A DNA stretch of 64,000 nucleotides from Dactylorhiza incarnata (lineage: Eukaryota; Streptophyta; Magnoliopsida; Asparagales; Orchidaceae), in contig JAWHQI010000009.1 of assembly GCA_033032865.1 (NCBI GenBank), positions 11,922,001 through 11,986,000 on the forward strand. Reading direction: 5' to 3'. Position numbers and translations under genes: made by a program. Positions 54,453 to 64,000 of the stretch are shown one piece after another (within the stretch, counting starts at the first letter, position 1; every line of letters begins with the position of its first letter). The notes beneath the pieces were generated by a model, which searched no databases, was not told where the DNA came from, and saw only the letters and a program-made list of their open reading frames with translations.

Positions 54453-55916
54453 TCGACTCATTTGGGCTGATATTCTAGTGTTTGCACCACATTTTAGTCA
54501 CGTTTTCATTTACATTTACTATTCCTTGCTAGGTGCACCATTAAGCCTGTTTCGGTGTGCAATTGCATTCCTCGTTGTTGGGGGTAAGCACACTGTGCTC
54601 CCCTCCCCTTCTTTTATGTATCCCTGTGCTGGACGTGTATTCCCATCTAGTATGTCTCGTTTGCAGGTGACCTAATCGTCCCATTTTCCCCCAAATGTAA
54701 TGTCTGTGCATATCGCACGGTCGTGCATTTCCTTGACGCACGGTTTGCGCGGTCGTGCGTTTGTGTCTGGGAAGAAAATGGAGCGTCGGGGTTTACTCGT
54801 GCGTTACGCACGGTCGACCTGTATCTTTGTGATCTCAGAGCGTCGGATTTTACCCATGCGTTTGATCGCGCGGGCGGCGTTGGTCGTGCGTGAACAAATC
54901 GCACGGGCGGCGTAGCGTCTTCTCCAAGCCATATTTTATCCGTTAATATCGCACGGTCTGCGCACGATCGTGCGTTCGACTGTGCGTGACCAATTTTCAG
55001 CCTGTTTCCTATAAAAAGCAGGAATCGAGGCAATCAGAAAAAAGACCGGGAGAGGACGACCGGGAGCGATTCAGAGAGCGGGAAATCTCTTCCTTCCCGC
55101 TGCTCTTGAGGGTTGAAGGCTTCCCCTTCATCTCCTCCACCATCGAGACCGTTTCCGGTGATTTCCACCTCCATCCTTCCATCCGGGAGCATTAGGGAGC
55201 TTCATCCACCATTAGCTCAAGCATTCCTCGCCAAGGAGACCAAGGAAGCGCTGAAGATCGTAGGAGCGGTGACAGCCTCCTTTGAGCCAAGCTCACCATC
55301 TGAGGGCCAAGTCCGGAGAGAGCCCGACAACCTCTCATTCCGGCCGTGAACCCAAGACGTGACCTCCTCTTAGTGGTCCTCTCTAACCTTGAATGCTTTT
55401 ACTTCATTTTGTGTTGTATGAACATGTGTTAAGCTAATCCTAAGTAGTTTTGCTTTCCTTCATATGCACTGATGTTGTGGTGGCATAAATACCCCCTTTG
55501 TTCCTAGTGATTTTCTGTGATTTGTTGTGGGTGAAGCCACTAGAAATTGCTAGTGGTGATGTTTTGAGAAGAGGTGCGTGCGACCCTCAACCGTCATAGT
55601 GATTTCCCATCCACGCGCCTTCCAAAGCACGGCATCGCGGCCGTTGCATCCATCCCGCCTTGCGAAGCGGAGTTTTGACCCGCATCTCTTATTTCTGCAA
55701 TAGTCTAGATCACCCATCACAAAGCCCTTGTTTTTTTTACTTTCTTTCACTCGTCATAACAATCGCCTCACTCTATTTTCTTATCACCACATCCTGCATT
55801 CCTTGAGAGATCGATACTTGGGGATAACTTCCCATTTTTATTACTTGAGCGACCGGTGCACTGCCGTCGTATCGCATTTTGTGCCTGCTAATTAGTAGTG
55901 CTGAAATTGCGCATCA
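54395..55916 (+). repeat. 3' LTR of the non-autonomous gypsy
   Basis: 1522 bp. Begins TGATGAGTCCCG, then a (TA)n run of about 44 bp (54406-54449, against about 14 bp in the 5' LTR). TATA at 55010-55020. It ends GCGCATCA directly against the Copia-2 gag ATG. Confidence 0.92.
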
Positions 55917-58277
55917 ATGGCTAATAGTGAAGGAAACAAGGAATTCACATCAATGAAGTTACCAATCTGTAGAAAAGAAAACTTTGAGATTTGGAAGGAA
56001 AGGGTCATATTATTCATGAAAGCCTCTGACCCTAGGATATACATCACAGTACTAAAAGGACCTTTTGTTCCAATGAAGGTCTCATTCACAGATGGAAGTA
56101 TCAAGACTCCCAAAACATATTCTGAGATGACTAAAGATGAAGTGATTCTGGCCTCCATGGATAAGAGAGCTCAGAATATCATTGTGAGTGCAATTGAGGA
56201 TTCAGCCTTCCAGAACTTAGTACACTGTAAAACTGCCAAAGAAATTTGGGATTCTCTCATTGTCTATATGGAAGGGACTGAAGAAGTCAGAGATGACAGG
56301 AAGTCTCTTCTAAATAAGCAATATGAGGCTTTCAGACAAGACAAGAAAGATTCCATAGCAATCTGCTATGAGAAATTCTTCAAAATTGTAAATGGTCTGA
56401 AAACCTATGGAAGAACATTTACAGATTATGAGCTGAATGATAAAATCTTAAGCTCCCTGAGCAAAGAATGGGATATCAAGATCTGTGCTATCAGGGAAAT
56501 GGGAAATCTGGGAAACATTCAGCCACAGAATCTATATGGGAAACTTCTGTCCCATGAACTTCACCTGAATACCAGAAAAGCTGAAGAAGGACACAACAAG
56601 GAAAATCCCATTGCTCTGAAGGCAGAAAGTTCCAAAAGAAGCAAGGAGAGGATGTCATCACCTCCATGGATACCATCTGAATCTGAAGGATCAGTGACAA
56701 GCAATTCTGACTCTGAAATATCAGATGGTGAACTGGCACTCTTCACCAAACAGCTGAAGAGGATGCTCAGAAGAAAACAACACTGGAAAACTAGATCTTC
56801 TCAGCCATCCAGATCCAAGAAGCACTCCAACTACTCAGAAGGATCCAGACCAGATTCCAAGAAGGACAGGTATAACTCTAAACATAATAAATCTAATTCA
56901 GAAGAAGTTGTGTGCTTTGGATGCAGGAAATTTGGGCACATGATTGCTGATTGTCCATCTAAAAGAAAGAACAACAAGAAGTCTGACGAAAGGAAGAACA
57001 AGTCTGACAAGAAACATGAGAGGAGCCTAATAGCCAAGAAAGGCAAAGTCACTCTCAGTGACAGTGAGTCTCAATCATCTGATTCAGACAGTGAAGAGGC
57101 ACTCATTGCACTGATGGCTGTCTATGAAAGTGAAGACATTCTGAACCAGAGATCTATGATAAGAGCCCCACTATCAAAGTCTAATAGTGAGGAGGATGAA
57201 GAAGAAAAAATAGGACTCATGGCCCTCAGTGATGAAGAGGATCAGGAAACAATCTCCAATGTAAAGGTACTTGATAAAACTCCTTTATCTGATTCTGAAT
57301 CTGAACATAAAACTATTTCACTAAATGAAATGTTTGAGAAATATGAGTCAATTCTTAAAGCTCTCATAAAGAGTAAAAAGATTAACAAAAAATTACATAA
57401 TAAAATAGCTGAACTAAAGGAGACTAACTCCCAATGCTCTGAGACAGCTGAGAGGCTAAATCAGGTAAGCAAGGAGCTTAGCAAACTGAAAGTTATGTCT
57501 ATCATTCACATTCAGACAATATGCACTAAGGAGAAATTAATAAAAGAACTTGAAGCTAAACTCCTAGCTGAAAGGAAGCTTGTGGCAAAATTCTCTAAAC
57601 CACAAACTATCCCTCCCATAATAGACACATTCTCTGCACAATACAGATGTGGGATAGGATACAATGGGAAGGCAGAAAATAAATCTAAAAATAATGACAA
57701 GGCACCCATGCAACCTATAAAATTCAACAAAGCCATGCTTATCACAAATGAGCATGATCTAGAAGATGTGCATAAGTTTTGGAAGGGTGAGTGTTCCAAT
57801 AGCAACGATGACTCAATTCAACCAATCATCAGTGATGCCAAATCTCTATACAAAGAAAAAGGACTAACTCATCATGACTCCTTTATATTTGGAGCAAACA
57901 CCAAATTCAAAGGAGAGAAACTGAGACCAGTAGTAAAAACTACTGCTGTCAAGAAAACTAAATCAGCAAATTTCAGTAAAACACTTCACAAAAATCCATT
58001 GAATAAGGCAATTAAATAAAATGTCAGTCAACCCAAAGAAGTGAAAAGACCTCAAAGGAGGTATAACAAATATGAATGTTGGTGTTGTGGAAAGGTTGGT
58101 CATTTTGCTCTTGACTGTTGGTTCAACCCAACTGCTCCAAGAATTAATTCTGGGAAACCAGTACTCAGATCAGTGACAACATACACATCACAAAGGTTCA
58201 AACAACAAGTGAAAATACCAGTTAATACTAACAAGGTTCTAGGACCCAACTCTGTGTGGGTTCCTAAGAAAAAGTAA
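55917..58277 (+). pseudogene. gag: Copia-2 gag with one nonsense codon
   Basis: Opens at the ATG inside the ATGGC target duplication and runs 700 codons to TAA at 58017, then continues in the same frame to 58277. N-terminal capsid region (MKLPICRKENFEIWKERV), knuckle 1 CFGCRKFGHMIADC near residue 335, an acidic Ser-rich stretch, a coiled coil (about 455-555), and then, after the stop, knuckle 2 CWCCGKVGHFALDC and the terminal NSVWVPKKK. Close relative of Copia-1 gag. The stop removes the second knuckle. An unbroken gag lead of 700 codons starts immediately after a foreign LTR promoter. Confidence 0.9.
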
Positions 58278-58280
58278 TTT

Positions 58281-58296
58281 TATTATTGCAGGCTTG
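58281..58296 (+). promoter_or_regulatory. gag-pol junction of Copia-2, acceptor-like TTATTGCAG
   Basis: TTTTATTATTGCAGGCTTGTCC. pol opens at TTG (58286) in a frame +2 from gag, while in Copia-1 the offset is +1. TTGCAGG is unchanged. Confidence 0.4.
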
Positions 58297-59868
58297 TCCA
58301 AAGACCAATCAAATTCCTATCTGGTATTTGGACAGTGGGTGCTCTATGCACATGAAAGGAACAAGAAGTCTACTGAATGACTATACTTCTGTGAAGAATG
58401 GACCAAAGGTTATCTTTGGAGGATCTGACAAAGGTAAAACTAAAGGTTATGGTAAAATCACAAATGGAATTGCCACCATCACCAAAGTTGCTCATGTTGA
58501 TGGATTGCAACACAATCTCATCAGCATAAGTCAATTATGTGATCTTGGGTATGACATTTCATTCCACAAGGATGAGTGCCTGATTAAGAAGGAGAATGAG
58601 ATAATTCTCTCAGGCACTAGGAGTGGTAACATATACTGCTTAAATTTTATATGTTCTGAACAAGTAAATCCCATATGCTTAGTAGCTGAAAATAAAGTCT
58701 CTAGTAGTGTCCAATGGCACAAGAGGCTAGCTCATATAAATTATAAGGCTATAAATAAGCTCATTTCAGAAGAACTAGTGAGAGCTGGGCCTAAGTGGAA
58801 GTGTGTGCAGGAGGGTCCCTGCCATGCTTGTCAAATGGGTAAGCAAACCAAGTCATCCTTCAAACCAATTGGTGATAAGGATTCCATTAGATGTATATAC
58901 CTACTTCACATGGACCTATTTGGACCAATGCCAATTCATAGCCTAGGAGGAAAGATTTACACCCTTGTAATTGTTGATGATTATTCTAGATTCACATGGG
59001 TATTCTTCCTAAGACACAAGTCAGATACTCTAGAAGTATTCACCAGCTTTGTAAGGCAAATCGAAAATGAAATAGAAAATATAGTAGTCAAAATTAGAAG
59101 TGACCATGGGACTGAATTTCATTCAGGTGCAATGACCAAATTTTGTGAAAATCATGGCATCTCACAAGAGTTCTCATCCCCTAGAACTCCTCAACAAAAT
59201 GGGGTTGCTGAGAGAAGAAATAGAACTCTCATTGAAGCAAGTAGGAGTATGCTGAGTGATTCCTCTCTTCCTAAGTATTTCTGGGCTGAAGCTGTAAACA
59301 CAGCATGCCATGTGCAGAATATGGCACTTATACACAAAAGACTGAATAAGACCCCTTATGAGCTAATGAAAGGTAGAAAACCCACTTTAGCCTACTTCAA
59401 AATATTTGGAAGTAAGTGCTTTGTATTAAACAATAGAAAACATCATCTCACTAAGTTTGCTGAAAAAGCCCATGAGGGAATCTTTGTTGGCTATAGCTCT
59501 CAAAGTAGAGCCTATAGAATGTTCAACAAAAGCTCAAATAAGATAGAAGAATCTATACATGTTGTATTTGATGAAATCAGCCTTATTTATAAGGATTTGG
59601 GAAGTCTCTCTAGTAATGCAGATTGTACACAGAAGTTGAAGGAGATGAGTATCAATGATCAGCACATTGAAGACAATGAAGAAACTAATGGGACTGTGAT
59701 TGTGACTAGAGAGGATGAGTCTCAAGAAGAAGACAATCATGAAGAACCAACTGCTGTTGAAGAACCACATCATACAGAACCTCTAGAACAGCCTACTCAA
59801 ACAAATGCACCAGAATCACAAAGAGAGAATGAGAGGTGGAGGAATGCAACCAAGCACCTGAAAGATCA
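58286..59868 (+). pseudogene. pol: Copia-2 pol, N-terminal half (PR, INT), interrupted
   Basis: Protease [16 protein letters not shown]-pre-integrase zinc region (WHKRLAHIN ... CHACQMGK), integrase core with [15 protein letters not shown] and AERRNRT in a DDE layout, then the acidic INT-RT linker. It stops at the insertion of the solo LTR within the linker (59869). The frame is open over this stretch. The continuation is at 63793. Confidence 0.93.
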
Positions 59869-61323
59869 TGTAACATCCCGTTTCGCGCTAGACCCATCGG
59901 AGACGTTTTGACTACCCGATTTTGGGCTTTCCAGTGCGTGCACGGTTTTGGATTAATTGGGGGAAAGGATTAACAAATTGTTGATATATATATTTCTGTG
60001 ATTTCGTTCGACGAACGTCGAAGGAGAGCCTCGTTCGACGAACGTCGAAGGGCAGCTCCGTTCGACGAACGTCGAAGGGATAGAGGCGTTCGGCGAAGTA
60101 AAGGAGGTTGTGTTCGACGAAACATTGCTGCAGCCGCGATCGAAGAAGGCTGCCAGCGTTCGACGAAAGTTCTTCGAACGGCGTTCGACGAAAGTTTGTC
60201 GAACGGCGTTCGACGAAAGTTTGTCGAACGGCGTTCGACGAAATATCGTCGAACGGCGTTCGACGAACGATGTTCGACTAATTTGTCGAACGAGAACCGT
60301 TCGACTATGTTATAATTGGAGCACTCTACTAAGATCTAGGCGTTCGACGAAAAGATCGTCGAACGGTGATCGACAGAAGTATTCCGTTCGACGAAAGTCG
60401 AAGGAGCGGCGTTCGACGAAAATCCCAGCGTTCGACTAAAATGGCAGCGTTCGACAAAAGTTCCGTTCGACGAATTGTATTCCGGTCGACGAATTAAGAA
60501 GCGTTCAGCGGTAGACTAATCTCAGCGTTCGACGAAAGTCGAAGGGTTCCGTTCGACGAACGTCGAAGGGGGCAGCAGCGCTCGACGAATTCTGGGCCAT
60601 TTTCTTACGGTGCCTGATAAAGCTTGGGTGCTTATCTTCTTTATGATTATCTGGAGTTCCAATATTTGCCATGGGGAGTGGGAGCATTTAACCCAAAGGG
60701 GAGTGGGAGCATTTAACCCAAAAGAGGGTTCCAATATTTCCACTACTCTATCTCTCTCCTCTTAAACCAAAGGAGATGAGAGCATTCTCATCATTTCATC
60801 TCTCCCGAGCTATTCATCATCTTCTTCCCCTCCATTTTCTTCCTCTCCCTCTCCTTTCTCTCTCCTCATTTCCTCTCCCACCATAAGAGTTGGCCAAGGA
60901 TCCGTGAAGGGTTTTCTCTCCGTGGAGCTTGAAGGAGTGGAGCTCGGAGAAAAGATGGAGCTCGGCCGAACGTCGTCGTGCCGCCGCAACGACGAGCTCG
61001 AACCGCGACCGGAAAATGAGGTGACTTCCGACCCCTCTCCCTTGGTGCTAGTATCTTAGACCCCCTAGGCGAGACATCGAACTCAATTGAGTCGATTTGG
61101 GAGCGAAATGAAGTTCCGTAGGTTGAGGCCGCATTAGGGTTTTTCGCCTAGGGCGCCGATCGCCGCGAAAATGCCGTCATTCGACTCCCCGCTTCAATAC
61201 GAATGCAAGGATGTTGATCCCGTGAAATGTGGTGGCCTCATGAGGGAGCATGGGAGGAGAAAGGTGGCTGCCCTAAACTTTCATATGGGATTTCATTAAT
61301 TAGTTACCTGTAATTGGGATTTC

Positions 61324-61378
<55 letters not shown>

Positions 61379-63787
61379 TTGTAGCTGCTTGGGAAATAGT
61401 TCCCTGTTAGATGGAATTTCAAATATATATATATGTTCATTAGGCATTTGGGATGATAATAGAAATAAGTTCCCTGTTGATTTGGATTTGAGAAATAAGC
61501 TTCCTGTTGAATGGATTTCAATTGTATATATATATACATTTAGTTCATGTTTGGGGAAGAGAATAAATGAAGCTCTGTTAAACATAGTTTTAATTATGTA
61601 ATAATTGTTTGGGAAAGATGAGGAATAACGCTCTGATTAATTAGGGTTGCTAATTATATAATTGTGGATAGATGTGATGAAAGCCCCGTGTAAAATCAGA
61701 TTCAATCCATAACTTGCATTCGGTTATTAAGGAAATTGTGCGCAGCTGGGTTCGAGCCAATTTTTAGGCTTTACCCCACTGGAATTAGACTTCGGGCTCA
61801 ACAAGGAAGTTGTAGCCCTCGGAAAGAGCTTTCCAACGATAGGTTACCCGTTTACTGAAGTCACCTGTAGCTCTCTAAAGGTCCAGTCGAGTGGACTGTC
61901 CAGAAAGCTGGTTTGGGTCTATTGCGTGCTGTTTTTGCTGTCCAGGATTTCTGCAGCTGACTTTGGAGCAGATTAAAGGTAGGAGCCACTTGGATATGGG
62001 TTTAGGACTCAACATGAATGTTGTGGCCTTTGGTGAGGGCTTTCCAAAATGGGGTGGCACATAATTTGGGGTGGAGTAGAGCTCCCAGAATCTCAGTTTT
62101 GTTAATTAGCGTCGTTGTAGTTTGAATTGCGATAAGGATCTCATCATGATAGAGTGAGCTGTAAATTGAGTACGAGAAGTGAATGTCGATGACATGTGAG
62201 ATATGCTTGGAAATCACGAACGTTATATTAGGGGACTCTTGGCGCATGTTTGGAAGACGTGCTTCTATGAATGATCGCCTCGCTAGATAAACAACGGGAT
62301 GATACGTATTGTTAGTAAACTCTCAAGAATGTGAATAGTTCAACTAGGTTGAACTTGTGGCGAACGGAGCCTACGGGCAGAACGCGTTAATATGATGGGT
62401 GCTAAAGAGCACAAGTTGTGAATGAGCCTACGGGCAGAACGAGTAAATATGATGAGTGCTTGTGAGCACCAGTTGTGAATGGGCCTACGGGCAGGACGTG
62501 ACAGTATGAATGTGCAGGTTTTCTCACATGGTGGTGTAGTGATCCTCGGTAGAGGATAGTTGGTGGCGGGTCTACGGGCTCGCCGATCGTCACACCGACG
62601 GGAGCTGGCAGTCAGACTCGGACTGGAAGGGCTCATCTTCTTGGTGCTCATCTCCGAAAGCCCCCTTCCACTCCTGAAGACTCTGCAGAAATGCGAGCAG
62701 TACGCAGGGATCCGCTATGAACAAAGAGCGTTGAGGCGTACAGAGGCCTAGGACTGGTAGTGTGCATACCTTCCTAGTAGTGGCGAGGCCCGTGCCACTG
62801 CCACCGTCTGGCCACGACGGGGGGCGCCTGAGTGGTTAGCTACCCTCGAAAAGTGGGAACTAAAGGTCTGTGTCGACATAGCAAATGAGCTTGGAGAAGT
62901 CATCATATCATAATCATTGCACCGCATTCATATCATAATCATTGCACCGCATTCATATCATAATCATTGCATTGCACATCAATGGATACTCATCATATAA
63001 ACTTGTATGGGCATCTTTATATGATGAGTTACCTTTATATGCAGACCCTTAACTTATAAGCTTGTATGGGCATCCTTATAAGTTAAGTTCAATTCAGCTC
63101 TTTAATACTCAGCTTATGTTTGTTGTGCTTACACTTGCTTGGATAGTCACTGCTGCTATATATATAACTATGAACATGCTAGTTAGGAACATTGCAAGTA
63201 CTTGGGTACTTATACAACCGACACATATGAACAACCCTTCCTGTCACCTGTTTTGTATACTATTGCTAATATTGCAGCTTTCTTTCAATTCTACCGCCCG
63301 GTGCCTTGGAGTCGCCGGGGGAGCGGATGTGAAGCCACTTAGTCTTTATGACTAACGGTTGCTACGTCCCTCTTTTTAGGAGTGCGCCCTGGAGCCGCAG
63401 CGCACGGCGCAGGAGGAGGACAGTCAGGTCAGGACGACAGGGCCGGAGACAGCGATACCCTCAGTACCGGCAGTGGCTGACGTGAGTAGTAGTTTTGAGA
63501 TGTAGCCCCTTTGGGCATCTTTTGTGATGCTCTGATATATTTTGCAGGAGCTCGTGGAGCTACCCTTTTTGTATAATTATGGACTCTACTTATGCGAATT
63601 TTTTATATCTATATGTGGCTTCTTGGTTTAGTTTATTGATGGGTTGGCGCTGTTGAGTTGGTTTAGCCGGCGGGATAGGCATCTTGTGGAGGTGGCTAGC
63701 CCGTGAGCTGGCGCTTCCGCATGGCGGCTGTCCTGGGCATAAGACTCCCCTCGGCCGTGTTTTGTGTTCCGGGAGGGGGGTCTTACA
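59869..63787 (+). mobile_element. Solo LTR (Ty3/gypsy, Tekay/Del-like), 3.9 kb
   Basis: Begins TGTAACATCCCG and ends GGGGGTCTTACA, with target duplications GATCA at 59864-59868 and 63788-63792. There is no PBS, PPT or coding region, so it is the product of LTR-LTR recombination. It contains a TTCGACGAA array (60005-60560), a (TA)n run (61327-61375), a diverged duplication of an AAGTTGTAGCCCTCGG-type block (61770-61850, 62005-62085), a 60-bp triplication with CCTACGGGCAGAACG (62365-62500) and a triple GCACCGCATTCATATCATAATC (62920-62970). Two hairpins made from ACTCATCATATAAA and CTTAACTTATAAG arms lie at 62985-63090. Confidence 0.88.
60005..60560 (+). repeat. GTTCGACGAA palindromic array in the solo LTR
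   Basis: More than 25 copies of GTTCGACGAA or its complement TTCGTCGAAC, at irregular spacing. Adjacent opposite copies such as GTTCGACGAAA-TT-TGTCGAACG form hairpins. It is the same 10-base word as in the Copia-3 LTR at 16990-17165. No clear TATA box follows. Confidence 0.85.
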
Positions 63788-63792
63788 GATCA

Positions 63793-64000
63793 TCCCAAAG
63801 AACAGATTATATGGAATCCAAATGAAGGTGTGCAAACCAGAAGAGGGAACTCAATACATGAGGCATTGCATCACATCTTCCTATCTAAAATAGAAACTGA
63901 GAAGTTTGATGAAGCCAATAAGGACTCTTCATGGATATTGGCTATGCAAGAAGACCTAAATCAATTTGAAAGATGCAAGGTCTGGATATTGGTTCCAAGA
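63793..64000 (+). pseudogene. pol: Copia-2 pol continuation to the window edge (INT-RT linker, start of RT)
   Basis: Resumes the linker (PKEQIIWNPNEG, VQTRRGTQ) after the solo LTR, then changes frame near 63850-63862. In the new frame it reads [20 protein letters not shown] and CKVWILVPR, the beginning of the RVT_2 reverse transcriptase. It is cut by the end of the window. Confidence 0.88.

Larger units (their letters stand above)
49843..55916 (+). mobile_element. Non-autonomous Ty3/gypsy (Tat/Athila-like) element inserted at the Copia-2 gag start
   Basis: 6.07 kb with TGATGAGTCC ... GCGCATCA LTRs and target duplications ATGGC (49838-49842, 55917-55921). The PBS TTTGGCGCCGTTGCCGGGG at 51374 is intact. 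The interior lacks protease, RT and integrase; only small zinc-knuckle and acidic ORFs are present, so it depends on another element for mobility. The LTRs differ by an estimated 2% plus a 36-bp deletion and a longer TA run in the 3' LTR. Confidence 0.9.
48266..64000 (+). mobile_element. Copia-2: older Sirevirus-like element, interrupted twice, runs off the window
   Basis: LTR at 48266-49756, PBS, gag and the first part of pol are present. RT only begins at the right edge. It is interrupted by a gypsy element at 49843-55916 and a solo LTR at 59869-63787. Gag and pol are close relatives of Copia-1 (shared [39 protein letters not shown]). The element has a gag nonsense codon and a pol frameshift and is inactive. 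Confidence 0.9.

Noticed and set aside
54270..54675. ORFs with (Tyr-Ile)n
   Set aside because: Produced by the (TA)n run at 54406-54449; the same applies at 61300-61601.

Overview
The window is nuclear DNA of a flowering plant. It holds no intact host gene that I can recognise; almost all of it is nested transposable elements. The plant assignment rests on Sirevirus-like Ty1/copia elements with an extra 3' ORF, an Athila-type Ty3/gypsy element with its typical ORF downstream of pol, a PIF/Harbinger pair, primer-binding sites complementary to plant initiator-Met tRNA (TGGTATCAGAGC) or of the Athila type (GCCGTTGCCGGGG), and AT-rich spacers with CpG-rich islands. I cannot name the species.

Layout. 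1-4972 and 16787-17360: an old reverse-strand copia element (Copia-3), whose LTR is split by an almost unmutated forward copia element (Copia-1, 4973-16781). Copia-1 has 1633-bp LTRs that differ by one visible base, a CAATC target duplication, and intact gag, pol and an 829-codon ORF3. 17361-25560: LTR fragments, a 157-158 bp tandem repeat (19505-20560), a satellite made of back-to-back hairpins (20830-22520) and a TIR transposon filled with a 19-bp CpG/A-tract minisatellite (23313-24860). 25565-46020: an old LTR remnant interrupted by a solo gypsy-like LTR (26006-33119), which itself carries two mirror-image PIF/Harbinger copies (26714-30747), and by an Athila element (33194-45102, TSD GCATG). 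46021-48265: fragments, a fold-back MITE and a possible host promoter/5' UTR remnant. 48266-64000: an older copia element (Copia-2) running off the right edge. It is cut at its gag start codon by a non-autonomous gypsy element (49843-55916, TSD ATGGC) and within pol by a 3.9-kb solo LTR (59869-63787, TSD GATCA).

Only Copia-1 looks capable of mobility: gag (capsid and nucleocapsid), pol (protease, integrase, reverse transcriptase, RNase H), PBS, PPT and matching LTRs are all present. The other elements are broken by stops, frameshifts and insertions.

The most interesting signals are structural. (1) Two copia families carry tandem hairpins in the transcribed part of the LTR. Each has an invariant 5' GTA and 3' GAG around a stem whose sequence changes while pairing is kept. 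(2) At least six LTR families place an array of short CpG-containing palindromes just upstream of the TATA box, each family with its own word, yet the word TTCGTCGAAC is shared by a copia and a gypsy-like LTR. (3) A 1.7-kb satellite is nearly its own reverse complement. (4) Two neighbouring PIF/Harbinger copies retain complementary halves of the gene pair.
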